Positions 12,583 through 22,937 of a stretch of 64,000 nucleotides of DNA are shown here, piece by piece. Every line of letters begins with the position of its first letter. Position 1 is the first letter of the stretch. Both the position numbers and the translations under genes were made by a program. A model generated the notes under the pieces. It saw nothing but the letters and a program-made list of their open reading frames with translations, searched no databases and was not told the origin of the DNA. This DNA is from Zanthoxylum bungeanum (lineage: Eukaryota; Streptophyta; Magnoliopsida; Sapindales; Rutaceae): the NCBI GenBank assembly GCA_019454045.1, contig SKCR01001817.1:1-64000 (forward strand). The letters run 5' to 3'.

Positions 12583-12590
12583 TATAAAAA
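12583..12590 (+). promoter_or_regulatory. TATA box of Gypsy-B 5' LTR
   Basis: CCTATAAAAAGAACCC, at the same place as CTATATAAAGAACCC (30461-30468) in the 3' LTR. Position and sequence fit the core promoter that sets the start of the R region. Confidence 0.6.
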
Positions 12591-12890
12591 GAACCCTTCA
12601 CAACACATAAAGATCCATAGCTCATTCACACATAATTCACACAAGAAATAAGACAGCTCATATACACAATATTCTCACAAGAAACAACCCTAGCTCATTC
12701 ACACAAGAAATAAGAGAGCTCATATACACAATATTCTCACATGAAACAACCCAGGCTGATTCTCACAAAAAAACACATCAAATAAACCCTAAACACTCGG
12801 CTCTGTCTCCCCTTCAACACTCACGCATGCCCCCCTCAACCTCACTCACGTTACTGTCTCTCTCAAACGCCACTAGCCCAATACCTCACC

Positions 12891-13866
12891 TAGGGGTGAG
12901 CAAAATCGGTTTCGGTTCCGGTTCCGCATAAACCGGAACCTACCAGGAAAAATTTGGTTCCGCACGAAGTGGAACCGGAACCTTCCCAATTAAACAGGGT
13001 ACCCTATTATTCGGTTCCAATCTGGTTCCGGTCCGGTTTCAAATTACCATATTTTAAAATATTTTAATGAAAATTACATTATGATACGAGTCCGTAGGAA
13101 AAAACGGGGACCAAATCGGAATACGGAAGCTCAAGAACGAAGAAAATGAAAAATATTTTAATTAAAATGAATGATAAACACTTAATCACAAGACATTAAA
13201 ATTGACAAACACTACCAAAGCATACACCTTCTGCTCAAGGAAAAAGTTAAGACATGCTAAAATACAATTCATGCTATATAATATGGAAGTCCAGAATTTA
13301 TATCACACAGCATCACAAAATGGATTTTCTTTTTGTCCAAACTTTGAGAATACTTTTGCTATTCCAATTGAAAATACAGTTTGGTCTGCTAAAGTTGGAT
13401 CAAGTGAAGAAAACAACTTTTGAAACTATAAGCAGCACAATTATGCTACCAAATCAATCACAAAAAAAAGTATTATGTCCATCTTACATACCAAGAGTAG
13501 AACTGATAATGTAGAGAGCGAGCACACGTAATGCCAACAAACCTCCCAGCAAACATAATTGTTACAATATCAGAAAACACAATCTAAAAATTTAGCAACA
13601 AAGAGATGAATTAAAAGAAATATCTCAGAGCACCAAAATTTAAATCTCTAAATATTCATATAAATCTCTAAATGTTCATATAAACCGGTTCCATGGTTCG
13701 GTTCCGGTTCCGACCATTTTGGAACCGGAACATACCCGGATAAAATCGGTTCCTTCATTTTTGGAACAGGAACCTACCCGATTAAAACCGGTTCCGGTTC
13801 CAAACCCGAAAAACTGGTCCGGTTCCAACCAGTTCCGGGTAGAACCGGAACCGGTGCTCACCCCTA
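12891..13866. mobile_element. hAT-type MITE inside the Gypsy-B LTR
   Basis: A 976-bp insertion absent from the sister LTR (empty site near 30760). It has terminal inverted repeats TAGGGGTGAGCA / TGCTCACCCCTA and an 8-bp target duplication ACCTCACC on each side (12883-12890 and 13867-13874), the size diagnostic of hAT transposons. Subterminal regions are rich in direct and inverted copies of CGGTTCCGG / CCGGAACC. Short ORFs in the centre (for example 13202-13514) match nothing I recognise and no transposase is present, so it is a non-autonomous derivative. Confidence 0.92.
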
Positions 13867-15332
13867 ACCTCACCCCACTCAATCAGCCGTACCTTCATCA
13901 CGCTCCAACGAAGCCTTCTCACGTTCAACATACTAACCAACTAACCCTAAAGCCATTAAGCCCTTCAACAGCCACGTTAAAAGAACCCAATCTCTCTCGC
14001 CAAACCCACGACAACAATCAAATAAGACACTCACACCGATCACAGTCAACGGTAAATATACTCAAACACGCCTTGCACACACACAACAAGCCACGTTGAC
14101 ATTTTGCACACACTCACGGCTTTGCACACAGGCCACGTGAACACATCCCACTCACAAACACAAAACGCACACAAGCAGCACTCAAAACTCAGCCCATTCA
14201 ACAAAAACACACAGCCCTTTAACCAGCCAACCTTCACACAAAACAAACACGCAACAGCCCACTGCTTCACAAAAAAACTGCCCAAAACAGTCCCCGAATT
14301 AACCCAAAACTGCAACTAAAAAACTGCCCAAAACATTCCCCGAATTAACCCAAAACTGCATCTAAAAACTGCCCAAAACAGTCCCACATCACCGTAAAAC
14401 AGTGAGCCAATACCGCGACCAAAAACACAGCAAAACGGATTAAAAACAGCAGCCCAAATAGTGAAACAACGAAGAAAAACATTGAACCAGTGAACTGGAG
14501 GAGTTGCGGAGCATCTACCCTTCCGACGGCCGTGTAACGCGCTTTCGAGAGACGAAAAAAGAGGTTAGACTTGAGGGCACCTTCTTTATTTATTATTCTT
14601 CGTTTTTTATTTATTTTAATATATTATCGCATGAGAGTCGTTTGTTGATGCATGATGTGAATTCCGGGTGAACGGAATGCGTGTTCTCTTTTGTGGTATA
14701 TCGGATGGAAACCCAGACGTAAATTCCGTAGCCGAATCCGAATGGACGGTAGTGCGGTTTGCACTCGGGATACAATGCCACGTACTATTTAAGAGACACA
14801 CGTATTTCGTTTCATCCAAACATGTATGCGAGCATGATTTAGTCTAGTATGTTATTTATTTTTTAAGCATGATTTAGTTGTTTATTTTTAAGCATGAGTA
14901 GTTATTTGTTTTGCGTTTGGAATTTGCATTAGGTTTATGTTGTTGTTTGCTTTTCGCATTATATAATTGAAATATGTTCATGAGATTGCCGTGTGTTGTG
15001 AGGACTTACTTTCCAAGCATGCAAACTTAGACATAGGATTTATATTTATGAACATGAACTAGATATAGGTTGTTCTTGAGCATGTTGCGTAGATTCAGTT
15101 AAGATATTGCACAAATCACATCATTACAAGTGGCATAAGTAAGGGACCATTCCGAACCCAACATGTTTGAGGTCTTCCCTTGCGAGGGGTGAGTGAGGCC
15201 TTAAATATTTGTCCCGGTTCACACCGGTTGGCGACTCCATGTTATTTCTCCGGTTTAGTTCCCCGCGAGCTATTTCGTACTCCCAACTAGGCCGCGAGCC
15301 TAGAACAGCGTCGTCGATTTCTGTGTCCTATA

Positions 15333-17144
15333 GTCTGGCGACTCCATTGGGGATAAAAGAATTAGCCCTGAAATAAATGTCTTGTGATGATTTTGATTTG
15401 TGCTTTAGTTAACCGTGTTTAATCAAAGGCATTTTTTAAGGCTATGTAATGGTTTGGTGTCTTCCTTCATTAACTACCTTTCTATAAGGAAAAGCTGTGA
15501 AGGCACCTAGGTAATCATGTACTTGTAGCCTATTGTGATGGACTAATTTGGAGGACTCGTTGTTTATTCCTGACACCAAGCGATTAGAGCCTAAGGGGCT
15601 TGGATACTTAAGAGAGCCTCGCTCCACCCTCCCTCTGGGGAATCTACAACGGAAAATCCATTTGACAGTCAGTCACACACCATAACTCGTTGGCACGTAC
15701 CTTAAGGTATAAAAAAGGTGCGCTCACTTGGTCGCTCGAACCCTTGAGTGGGGAGACCTAGTTGTGGGCAATCATTCGTCGACGAGAGCTTTTGTCCATA
15801 CCCCTGTAAACCCGCGTGTGAACTGTAGTTGTATGACTAATAGAGACTAAAAGCTTCTAAAATGCCGATGAGCCATTTTGTGTTTAGGCCTTTTATCATT
15901 TGAAGTTGTTTAGCCATGTTATCGCAAAAGTGTAAGCTTGTTGGGCCTTTTCAACTGGGACAAGTTTGCACCGCGCAATAGTATGATTGAATGCTTTAAA
16001 ATGATAATGGGCCGACTTATATATTCCATGCATCGCACGCATCTCATGCATCTCATGCATACATGCATCATGTTAACCTCTGTGTCTTAAAAGCCATCAT
16101 AGATATCCGTTGGGTTAGGAAAAAGAAGACTTGTCAAAGAAGAGTTTAGCAAACATGGACATCGGGAAAAAAAGAGCCCAGAAATAGAAAATTTTACGGC
16201 AAGGATAAAAAGACCATGGTGGGCCCAAAAAAAAGAAAAAAAAAGAAAAAAAAAAGAAAAAAAGAAAAAAAATAAAAAGAATATTTTTTAAGTCCTTAAT
16301 AGTTATGCATAAGTCCAATGATGAAATCATTTGCTTAGGGTGAAATCTTAGGAACGATAAATTCCTGATGTGCTTTTATCTGATACTTTGAGAGATTGAT
16401 CTATGTTAGACTCGTAGCACTTCACTATAGGTCTTAGCAGTGAAAAACCTGAGTAGTTGGCAGGTGATTGTTGAAGAAATGTAGGTCGGTGAATGGACCG
16501 TTTGCTTAGACGTCTATCTTGATTTGCTTATGTTCTGATGTGTGGTATGGTTGAAAATGAAAAGAAGAAAAGTCTCTAAAGAAAAGAATTGAACCACCTA
16601 TAACCGATAAACGTTGAAAATACCCATGAGCGAGTATTAGGACCACCATGAGGAGAAATGCTACCTTAAAGGGTATGTGTGTTGAAAAGAAAAAGAAAGA
16701 AAAAAAAAGAAGAAGGAAAAGAAAAGAAAAGAAAAAAAGAAGTTCAAAATGAAAAAGAAAAAAAAAGAAAGAGACAAAAAGAGAAAGAAAGAAAACCATA
16801 CACACATTGAGCACAGAAAAGAACTACAGGCATAATTGAGACATCTAGGTTGGTTTTTTTGACCCATCGATCCCAATTTTTTGACGAAATATTGAGTGGC
16901 TTACCTGGGGATGAATTGTGAAGGAACTTTTGCAAACACACACTTTGAGTCTAGCTTTATACCACTTATTCAAAGACTTGGATTTGAGTTGCATTGATTG
17001 TTTAGAAGGTTATTTGGTTTAATACTATAGGCATTCTTTGAGGACAATGATATGCATAAATATTGGGACTATTTCGTAGCAAGTATGATGATATTGGAAG
17101 GCCCACCATTGTGGTTCTCTTGACCAAGTGAAAACAGTGGAGAG
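15333..17144 (+). other. Gypsy-B internal region, upstream part, no gene
   Basis: About 1.8 kb following the primer-binding site with no gag-like ORF. It contains a short ATGCAT-rich stretch (about 16030-16075) and two nearly pure purine tracts (about 16206-16270 and 16684-16800) made of A runs interrupted by G. The long minus-strand ORFs there are Phe/Ser/Leu-only by-products of these tracts. The region is interrupted at 17144 by the plus-strand Athila insertion and resumes at 26983. Confidence 0.6.
15336..15353 (+). other. Primer-binding site of Gypsy-B (tRNA-Arg-like)
   Basis: TGGCGACTCCATTGGGGA starts three bases after the LTR end. Its 5' half is complementary to a tRNA 3' end GAGTCGCCA, which fits a tRNA-Arg; the exact tRNA is inferred and not checked. 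Confidence 0.6.
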
Positions 17145-17762
17145 TGATGAGCGGAAAATATATCAATATTTACCGCCCCTTTTACTTAATATTTTGTTTA
17201 GTTTCTCGGGTTTGATGAATGTTTTGATGTTTTAGTTTATTTTGCAGATAAAATAATATCGGGACTCAATGAAATCATTTAGGACGAAATGTGGATCAAA
17301 TAAGGGCAATTATTGGACTTGATATATTAATTTTGGAGATTGGAAATTGAAAGGGCGTTTTGACGAAGTGCAGTTTTGGAAATTCCAGTTTTGCACATCT
17401 GTCGTATTTTGGGCATAACTTTTACTCAGATATCGGATTGAGCTGATTCAAGTGCCAGATTAAAGAAGACTCAAAGATCTACAACTTTGAAAGAGAAAAT
17501 ATTTTCGAATTCTGAAGATTTCATGACCGAAATTGATGAACCATCCAGAAGTGTGTGGAGTGTAATTATTAAAAGTCATTATCAATCATTTTCAAAGCAA
17601 AATATTAATTAATTAATAATTAATAAAAATTATCAAATCAACACCAAACAAGATAAGAAATTATTGGAGCAATTATGGATTTGGTGGAGTAATTAGTGGA
17701 GAAATTAATAATGTAATTGGTGGAGAAATTGATTGATGATTTGATGGTGGCAAAATTTTGCC

Positions 17763-17770
17763 TATAAATA
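17763..17770 (+). promoter_or_regulatory. TATA box of plus Athila LTR
   Basis: TTTTGCCTATAAATACC, conserved at the same offset in the 3' LTR (25546-25553) and, on the other strand, in the minus element (50443-50450). It is a likely core promoter. Confidence 0.65.
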
Positions 17771-18089
17771 CCAAGCCATTTCATTTGTAAAATTCATACT
17801 TTCTTCTTTGAAATTCTTAATGAATAAATAAGAAGATTGTATCTAGTTTGTTTATTTTTAGTTTTCAGTAATTAATTTCAGTTTCGCACTTTTTTTCTTT
17901 ACTTTTCAGTTTTTTTTTCCGCGATTTACTTTTACGCACAGTACTTTTCTTTCTTTAATTTTTCAGTTTTTACTTTTCAGTAATGAGGAGGTAATTTCCC
18001 AAGCTAGGGTGAAAGGTAATTCTTTTACTGTTACTATTTAGATTAATCTCCCTTAAAAATAATATATTCACTATTAAAATACTGATTAA

Positions 18090-18300
18090 TAAAGGATACC
18101 GCTATATTGGTCGGTTGGCAATTCAATTAATCTGGTTTAAACCTGACTAATCAAGGATACCGCCAGATTGGTCGGTTGGTAAATTTATTTTGGTACCGCC
18201 TTTATGGCTGGATTATGGACAAATATTACCGCCTATATGGCTGGTTGGACTTAATTTGACTTAATCAGGATACCGCCAGATTGGTCGGTTGGTAATATTA
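18090..18300 (+). repeat. GGTCGGTTGG repeats in Athila LTR
   Basis: Four to five diverged units, each with ACCGCC followed about 6-10 bp later by TGG(T/C)CGGTTGG or TGGCTGGTTGG. They are repeated in the 3' LTR (about 25880-26080) and in both LTRs of the minus element (about 32120-32310 and 49990-50170). They lie downstream of the TATA box, so they are probably transcribed R/U5 sequence. Function unknown. Confidence 0.7.
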
Positions 18301-19201
18301 TCACAAGTTTATATATTATTTTATGGGAGATTTCTAAATTAGTAGTAGTAAAAGTAATTCCTTTTACCTTAGCATTTATTTTACTTTGTACTTTATGTCT
18401 TTTACTTTTCAGTATTTTTACTTTATGTCTTTTATTTTTCAGTTATTAGTCCTAGTTGTTGTGTTGTAACTAAATAGTTATCTGGGGTGTGATGAATTTC
18501 AATATCACCGGTTTATAAGGGTTAGATTATAGTTTGGGTAATATAAAGATTTATTTATTGAGTCTTAATCTTAATGCTTTTTATTAACTGGCCATTAATA
18601 AAATTGATTAGGTAAACTTAAAATGAACTAGACATAGGGATTTTAAGTTTAAGACCTTAGACTCAATAGCCCACGATCTTCCTTGAGGATAGATAGAAAA
18701 CTTTAATAGATTTCCTTACAGGATAGGAATATACCTGTCGGGCGGGGGTAGCCATAATTGGAACTCAATCTTAATGAATCCAGATAATGTGGTTGACATA
18801 GAATATGGTTCAATTGGGTTAAACTGGGTATTTGTGTCTGACCATCGACAGATGCTTTCACATAATTTAGTGTTCCAGGTTAATAAATCAATATTTTACC
18901 AATCTATATAATAACACTTCATCTTTAAAATGATATGGGAAGAAATCACAACCCTAGATCTTTGGTCTTTTGAATTTTCTTTAGTATTTCTTTTGTCTTT
19001 TTATTTATTTATTTATTTAGTAAATCATTCACCAATCAAACAATCAAATCTCATTATCCATTAATTAGATATTTGTAATAAATTGATTCAAAAATTAATA
19101 ACAACAGTAGGAATTAAGTCCTCGTGGGATCGATATTTTTATACTACTTGAACGATACGTGCGCTTGCGTTATACGTGTGTGTTTACGCCGGTCAAGTTT
19201 T

Positions 19202-19220
19202 TGGCGCCGTTGCCGGGGAC
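19202..19220 (+). other. Primer-binding site (tRNA-Asp), plus Athila
   Basis: TGGCGCCGTTGCCGGGGAC, six bases after the LTR end. This is the standard Athila primer-binding site, complementary to the 3' end of tRNA-Asp. Confidence 0.9.
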
Positions 19221-19302
19221 TTATTTATCTTTCACTATTAATTTAGGGGTTAGATACGTTACTTGTATCTAATTTCTTTTTACTTATTGTTTTTGTTTTC
19301 TT

Positions 19303-21052
19303 GTGTTTCAGGTTCTCAGAAACTACATGAGACGAACCAGAAGCTTTGAACTCCGATCGCTTGACCCAGAAATTGAAAGAACCATCAGACAGTTGAGAAG
19401 GGAAAGGCGAGAAGGCCAAGAAGCTTTAGTCAACATGGAACCTGAACCTTTGAACGTTGCACCACCAATTCCCATTCGAGACAGAACCATTCCGGTGATT
19501 GACAGACTCATTTCTGCATTGTACTTCCTCCCTTACCAGCAAATGCATGTGACATCAAAACATGCATTCAGATGATTCAGCACTCAGTTCAGTTTGGGGG
19601 AATGCAACTGAAGATCCGAATTCCCACATCAGCAACTTCCTGGAAGTTTGCGGCACTTTTAATTACAACCGAGAAGCGGAAGAAGCAATGAGACTGCGAG
19701 TTTTTCCATACTCCTTGAAGGACAGAGCTAAAGCTTGGCTACATTCACTACCACCAGGTTCTATCACAACTTGGAACACTTTAGCCACCAAATTTCTTGC
19801 AAAGTACTTTCCACCAGCCAGAACCGGAAAGCTGAGGAATGACATCACATCCTTTGTACAACAAGATTCAGAATCCCTCTGCGAAGCTTGGGAAAGGTAC
19901 AAAGATTTGCTCCGGAAATGTCCTCACCATGAGATTCCAAAATGGCTTCAAGTTCAAACATTCTATAATGGACTTTCTGGAATAATGAGAACCACAATCG
20001 ATGCTGCTGCTGGAGGAGCCTTGATGGCAAAAGGAGAAGATCAAGCCTGGGACCTAATCGGAAGAAATGGCCAACAACAATTCCTTGTGGCCAACAGAAA
20101 GGAGCATGATCCAAAGAATTGCAGGAATTTATGAAGTTGGAGCAAACACAGCAGTGAATACCAGGCTGGATCAGATATGCAAATGTCTAGAAACACTTAG
20201 CACGCAAGTTGTGAACATCACTGGATCCACAAGTTCACCATATGGAGGAGCACCAGAACCTAAACAACATGAAGAAACGGTGAATTATGTCAACAATTTC
20301 AACAGACAGGGGAACAATCCATATTCCAACACCTACAACCCAGGGTGGAGGAATCATCCTAATTTATCATGGAGCAACAATTCAGGCCAACAGCAAAACT
20401 ATCCACCACCTGGATTCCACCAACAGAACAAAGGCCAGGAGCATGAAAAAGAACCAGAAATGAAAGAATGGTTTGCAGAGATGTTCAAAAAGCAAGAAGC
20501 AAAATACGATGCTATGTTTCAATCCCAAGCAACATTAATTCAAAGTCAATCAGCTTCTATCAAAGCACTGGAGAATCAAATTGGACAACTGGCCAATGCT
20601 CAGAGTTACAGACCGCCAGGTACCCTTCCTAGCAACACAGAGCCAAATCCAAGGAACATGGGAAGGAGCAATGTCATGCCATCATGTTGAAAAGCGGTAC
20701 TGAAATCAACAAAGATGTTGGAGTCAATTCAACTGCTGAGGAAGTTCCAAAAGAAACAAAGCAACAAATGGAGGAAAAAGAAGCAAAGGAAAAAGAACAG
20801 ATCACTCCACCTCCACCTTTTCCTCAACGTCTTCAGAAGAACAAATTGGACAAGCAATTTTCCAGGTTCCTGGAAATATTCAAAAAGCTGCATATCAACA
20901 TTCCATTTGCAGAAGCGTTGGAACAAATGCCCACCTATGCCAAATTCATGAAAGATATTCTTTCACGAAAGCGGAGATTGGGGGATTACGAGACAGTAGC
21001 ATTAACAGAAGAATGCAGTGCTATCATTCAGAGGAAACTTCCCCAAAGTTGA
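19303..21052 (+). pseudogene. gag: Athila gag, frameshifted
   Basis: Encodes the capsid precursor of a plant Ty3/gypsy (Athila) element. Reading runs through four overlapping frames: 19303-about 19520 (N-terminal basic part with 'MRRTRSFELR'), 19562-20134 (Retrotrans_gag core with 'AWLHSLPPGSITTW' and 'FPPARTGKLRNDITSF'), 20067-20690 (Gln/Asn/Pro-rich linker), and 20684-21052 (Lys/Glu-rich part leading into protease). At least three frame changes separate these blocks, so no full Gag can be made. A pyrimidine tract plus TTTCAG precedes the start region (19296-19311), a possible splice acceptor. The minus copy has the same blocks with different lesions. Confidence 0.88.
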
Positions 21053-22022
21053 AAGATCCTGGCAGTTTCACTGTTCCTTGCGTCATAGGAGAACATAACT
21101 TTGGTAAGGCTTTATGTGATTTAGGTGCTAGTGTTAACTTGATGCCTTTTTCTATTTTCAGGAAATTAAGATTGGAGAAACAATGCCAACTTCAGTCTCA
21201 CTGCAACTTGCTGATAGAACGCTCGTATTTCCAAAAGGCGTAGTTGAGGATGTGCTGGTCAAGGTTGACAAATTCATTTTCCCAGCAGATTTTATTGTCC
21301 TTGATATGGAGGAAGACGCAGACGTGCCAATCATCCTTGGGAGACCATTCTTGGCTACAGGTCGAACCATTATTGATGTACAAAAAGGAGAACTAACCAT
21401 GAGGGTACAGGACCAAGAAGTAACATTCAATGTTTTCAAGGCCATGAATTTTCCAGATGATGAAAAGAAGGAGGAATGTTTCAAACTCGATGTGATACAC
21501 AGTACCATTCAGAACTCTGATGAAAGACAAAGTTCTACTGACAAACTTAAAACATGTCAATTGCCTGTGGAGCCTAAAGATAAAGCATCTTTTGCACTGA
21601 AAGAGCCAATTCTTGCTCTACAAGCAACAGAAGAGAAAAAGTTCCACCAGCTCAACGAATTGGAGGAATTTCACAATCAGCCTTTTGAAGATGCCAAATT
21701 GTACAAAGAAAAGGGCAAGAAAAGACATGATGAGAAGTTAGTGCGCATACAACTGGAACCAGGGCAGAAGGTACTGTTAAACAAATCAAGGGTGAAAATC
21801 TTCCCATGGAAGCCAAAATCACGGTGGTCAGGTCCATTTGTGATCACCAAAGTTTTACCAAATAGAGCCGTTGAGATGAGATACATGATCCTGACGCTAA
21901 CAAAACTTTCAAGGTTAAAAACAAGCGTGTCAAGCACTACTGGGGAGAATCATTTGAGCGACAAAAAGAAAGTGTTACACTTTCAGATCCAGCTTAACGT
22001 TCGAAAAGTCAAGTCTGGCTGA
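21041..22022 (+). pseudogene. Athila protease fused to integrase C-terminus (RT/RH/IN core deleted)
   Basis: Retropepsin begins in the frame 21013-21243 with the active-site stretch 'ALCDLGASVNLMPFS' (D-L-G-A, the aspartic protease motif) and continues after a frameshift in the 279-codon frame 21183-22022 ('ADVPIILGRPFLATGRTIID', the protease flap and C-terminal motif). In Athila, RT normally follows. Here, within about 130 bp (about 21510-21640), the same open frame passes straight into the integrase C-terminal domain ('KVLLNKSRVKIFPWK', then 'RWSGPFVITKVLP'). RT, RNase H and the integrase catalytic core are missing. The minus copy has the same junction, so the deletion predates both insertions. 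The element is therefore non-autonomous. Confidence 0.88.
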
Positions 22023-22104
22023 CGACTTTAAACTTAGCGCTAGCAGGGAGGCAACCCATGCAATTTTTGTTTATTTTGTGATCTGGTGTGTTTTAATTTT
22101 GTGT

Positions 22105-22120
22105 GTTTAATTTTTGCAGG
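22105..22120 (+). promoter_or_regulatory. Candidate 3' splice site before cargo ORF 1
   Basis: GTGTGTTTAATTTTTGCAG followed by GT, 16 bp upstream of the cargo ORF 1 ATG. A pyrimidine-rich run ending in CAG fits a plant acceptor. The minus copy has the same site with TAG. Known for Athila-type env-like genes: expression from a spliced RNA. Its use here is inference. Confidence 0.35.
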
Positions 22121-22135
22121 TTTAGTCATTTCAAG

Positions 22136-22681
22136 ATGGAAGAAGCTCTCGCAAATCTTCACAAGCAATTTCCTTCTCTCCCTCCAAAATCTCTGATGAA
22201 AGTTTACAAAGCTCGCTTGGAACGGATGAGGTTATTGACAATCCATGGTATTCCTAATGATATTCGTTGGGTAATTGAAGCACGAGTCCGATTGGCAGGT
22301 GAGTCTTCTGACTCTTTTATTTCACATCTGCCTGGTTTGGAAGAAGCACCTATTCAAAGAAACGTAGAGCTAAGCAAATGGGTGTTTGTTACAAATGTGC
22401 ACGATTTAATTGCAACACTCGTTGTCGTTCTTTAGGAATGGTGTCTGATAATCGCGAAGACAAAATTAAATTCATTAGGGATGGCTTGAGAAAGGAGTCT
22501 TTAGATGATCTATCTTCGACTCTTGAGACATCCCAGTGGATATGTTAATATAGCCATTCACAAATTACATACACAATTCCAAAAGGAAAGACAACTGTTA
22601 AGTCTCGGGAATCTGACTCAAAAAGACCCTGTTTGCCAATTTATAAGAAAATTGGATGGGAAGCTTGTCCCTGACGCATAG
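22136..22681 (+). pseudogene. Cargo ORF 1: small basic Cys-rich (viral NABP-like) protein, frameshifted
   Basis: An ORF of about 182 codons in the position of an Athila env-like gene. The N-terminal part reads openly from the ATG at 22136. A 1-nt deletion near 22337 and a 2-nt deletion near 22530, relative to the minus copy, break the frame, although the total length differs by exactly 3 nt. In the frame after the first break there is a basic run followed by cysteines ('KKRRAKQMGVCYKC'), giving C-x2-C-x4-C-x3-C. The combination of a Tyr/Ser lead-in, an Arg/Lys run and an immediate Cys-x2-Cys resembles the Viral_NABP family (cysteine-rich nucleic-acid-binding proteins of carlaviruses and relatives). 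This is pattern recognition without a search. It could instead be an unrelated captured plant zinc-finger gene. Confidence 0.5.
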
Positions 22682-22769
22682 ACGTCAATCAACCGTTACT
22701 TTTCTTGTAAATATTATATCTCTTTGTCTTTTCTTAATAATTGTGATTTTTTTTGTTGTTTTCTTTTAA

Positions 22770-22790
22770 TTTTCTCCGACAGGATCCAGA
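22770..22790 (+). promoter_or_regulatory. Candidate 3' splice site before LOG cargo
   Basis: TTTTAATTTTCTCCGACAG followed by GATCCAGACC, about 145 bp upstream of the LOG ATG; a second pyrimidine run ending TTTTCAG lies at about 22862-22869. Both are also recognisable in the minus copy. They may allow a spliced subgenomic RNA for LOG; unproven. Confidence 0.3.
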
Positions 22791-22937
22791 CCTTTTTGAC
22801 TATCACGATATTAATCGTTACTAATCGTCCTTGGAAGATACTTGTGCTGTTATTACTCACCCTTTTCAGGTACTATAAATTCAGCCCGTCATTGCACTTT
22901 TGAAGGCATCCGGAGTTGAAAAAGAAATACATAAAAA

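Larger units (their letters stand above)
12055..15332 (+). repeat. 5' LTR of Gypsy-B (5'-truncated, with MITE)
   Basis: Aligns along its length with the 3' LTR at 29935-32116 once the MITE 12891-13866 is removed. The 3' LTR starts TGTAGGCACTGC; here the sequence begins at CATATAAGTCCCG, so the first bases are missing. It ends CCTATA where the 3' LTR has CCTACA. It also has an extra partial duplication of a GCCCAAAACA-containing segment near 14318-14400. Confidence 0.85.
17145..19195 (+). repeat. 5' LTR of plus Athila-like element
   Basis: 2051 bp, from TGATGAGCGG to GCCGGTCA. A TATA box TATAAATA is at 17763-17770, about 620 bp in. The stretch 18090-18300 holds four or five diverged repeats of a GGATACCGCC...TTGGTCGGTTGG unit, present in all Athila LTR copies here. 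It differs from the 3' LTR only by scattered substitutions and 1-3-bp indels, as far as I can compare by eye. Confidence 0.92.

Noticed and set aside
13719..14319. ORFs of 71-126 codons on both strands in Gypsy-B LTR and MITE
   Set aside because: They lie within LTR and MITE sequence, cross the MITE boundary, and are low-complexity (Thr/Asn/His/Pro).
16506..16941. Minus-strand ORFs rich in Phe/Leu/Ser
   Set aside because: They are translations of purine tracts (A/G runs) and contain no domain.
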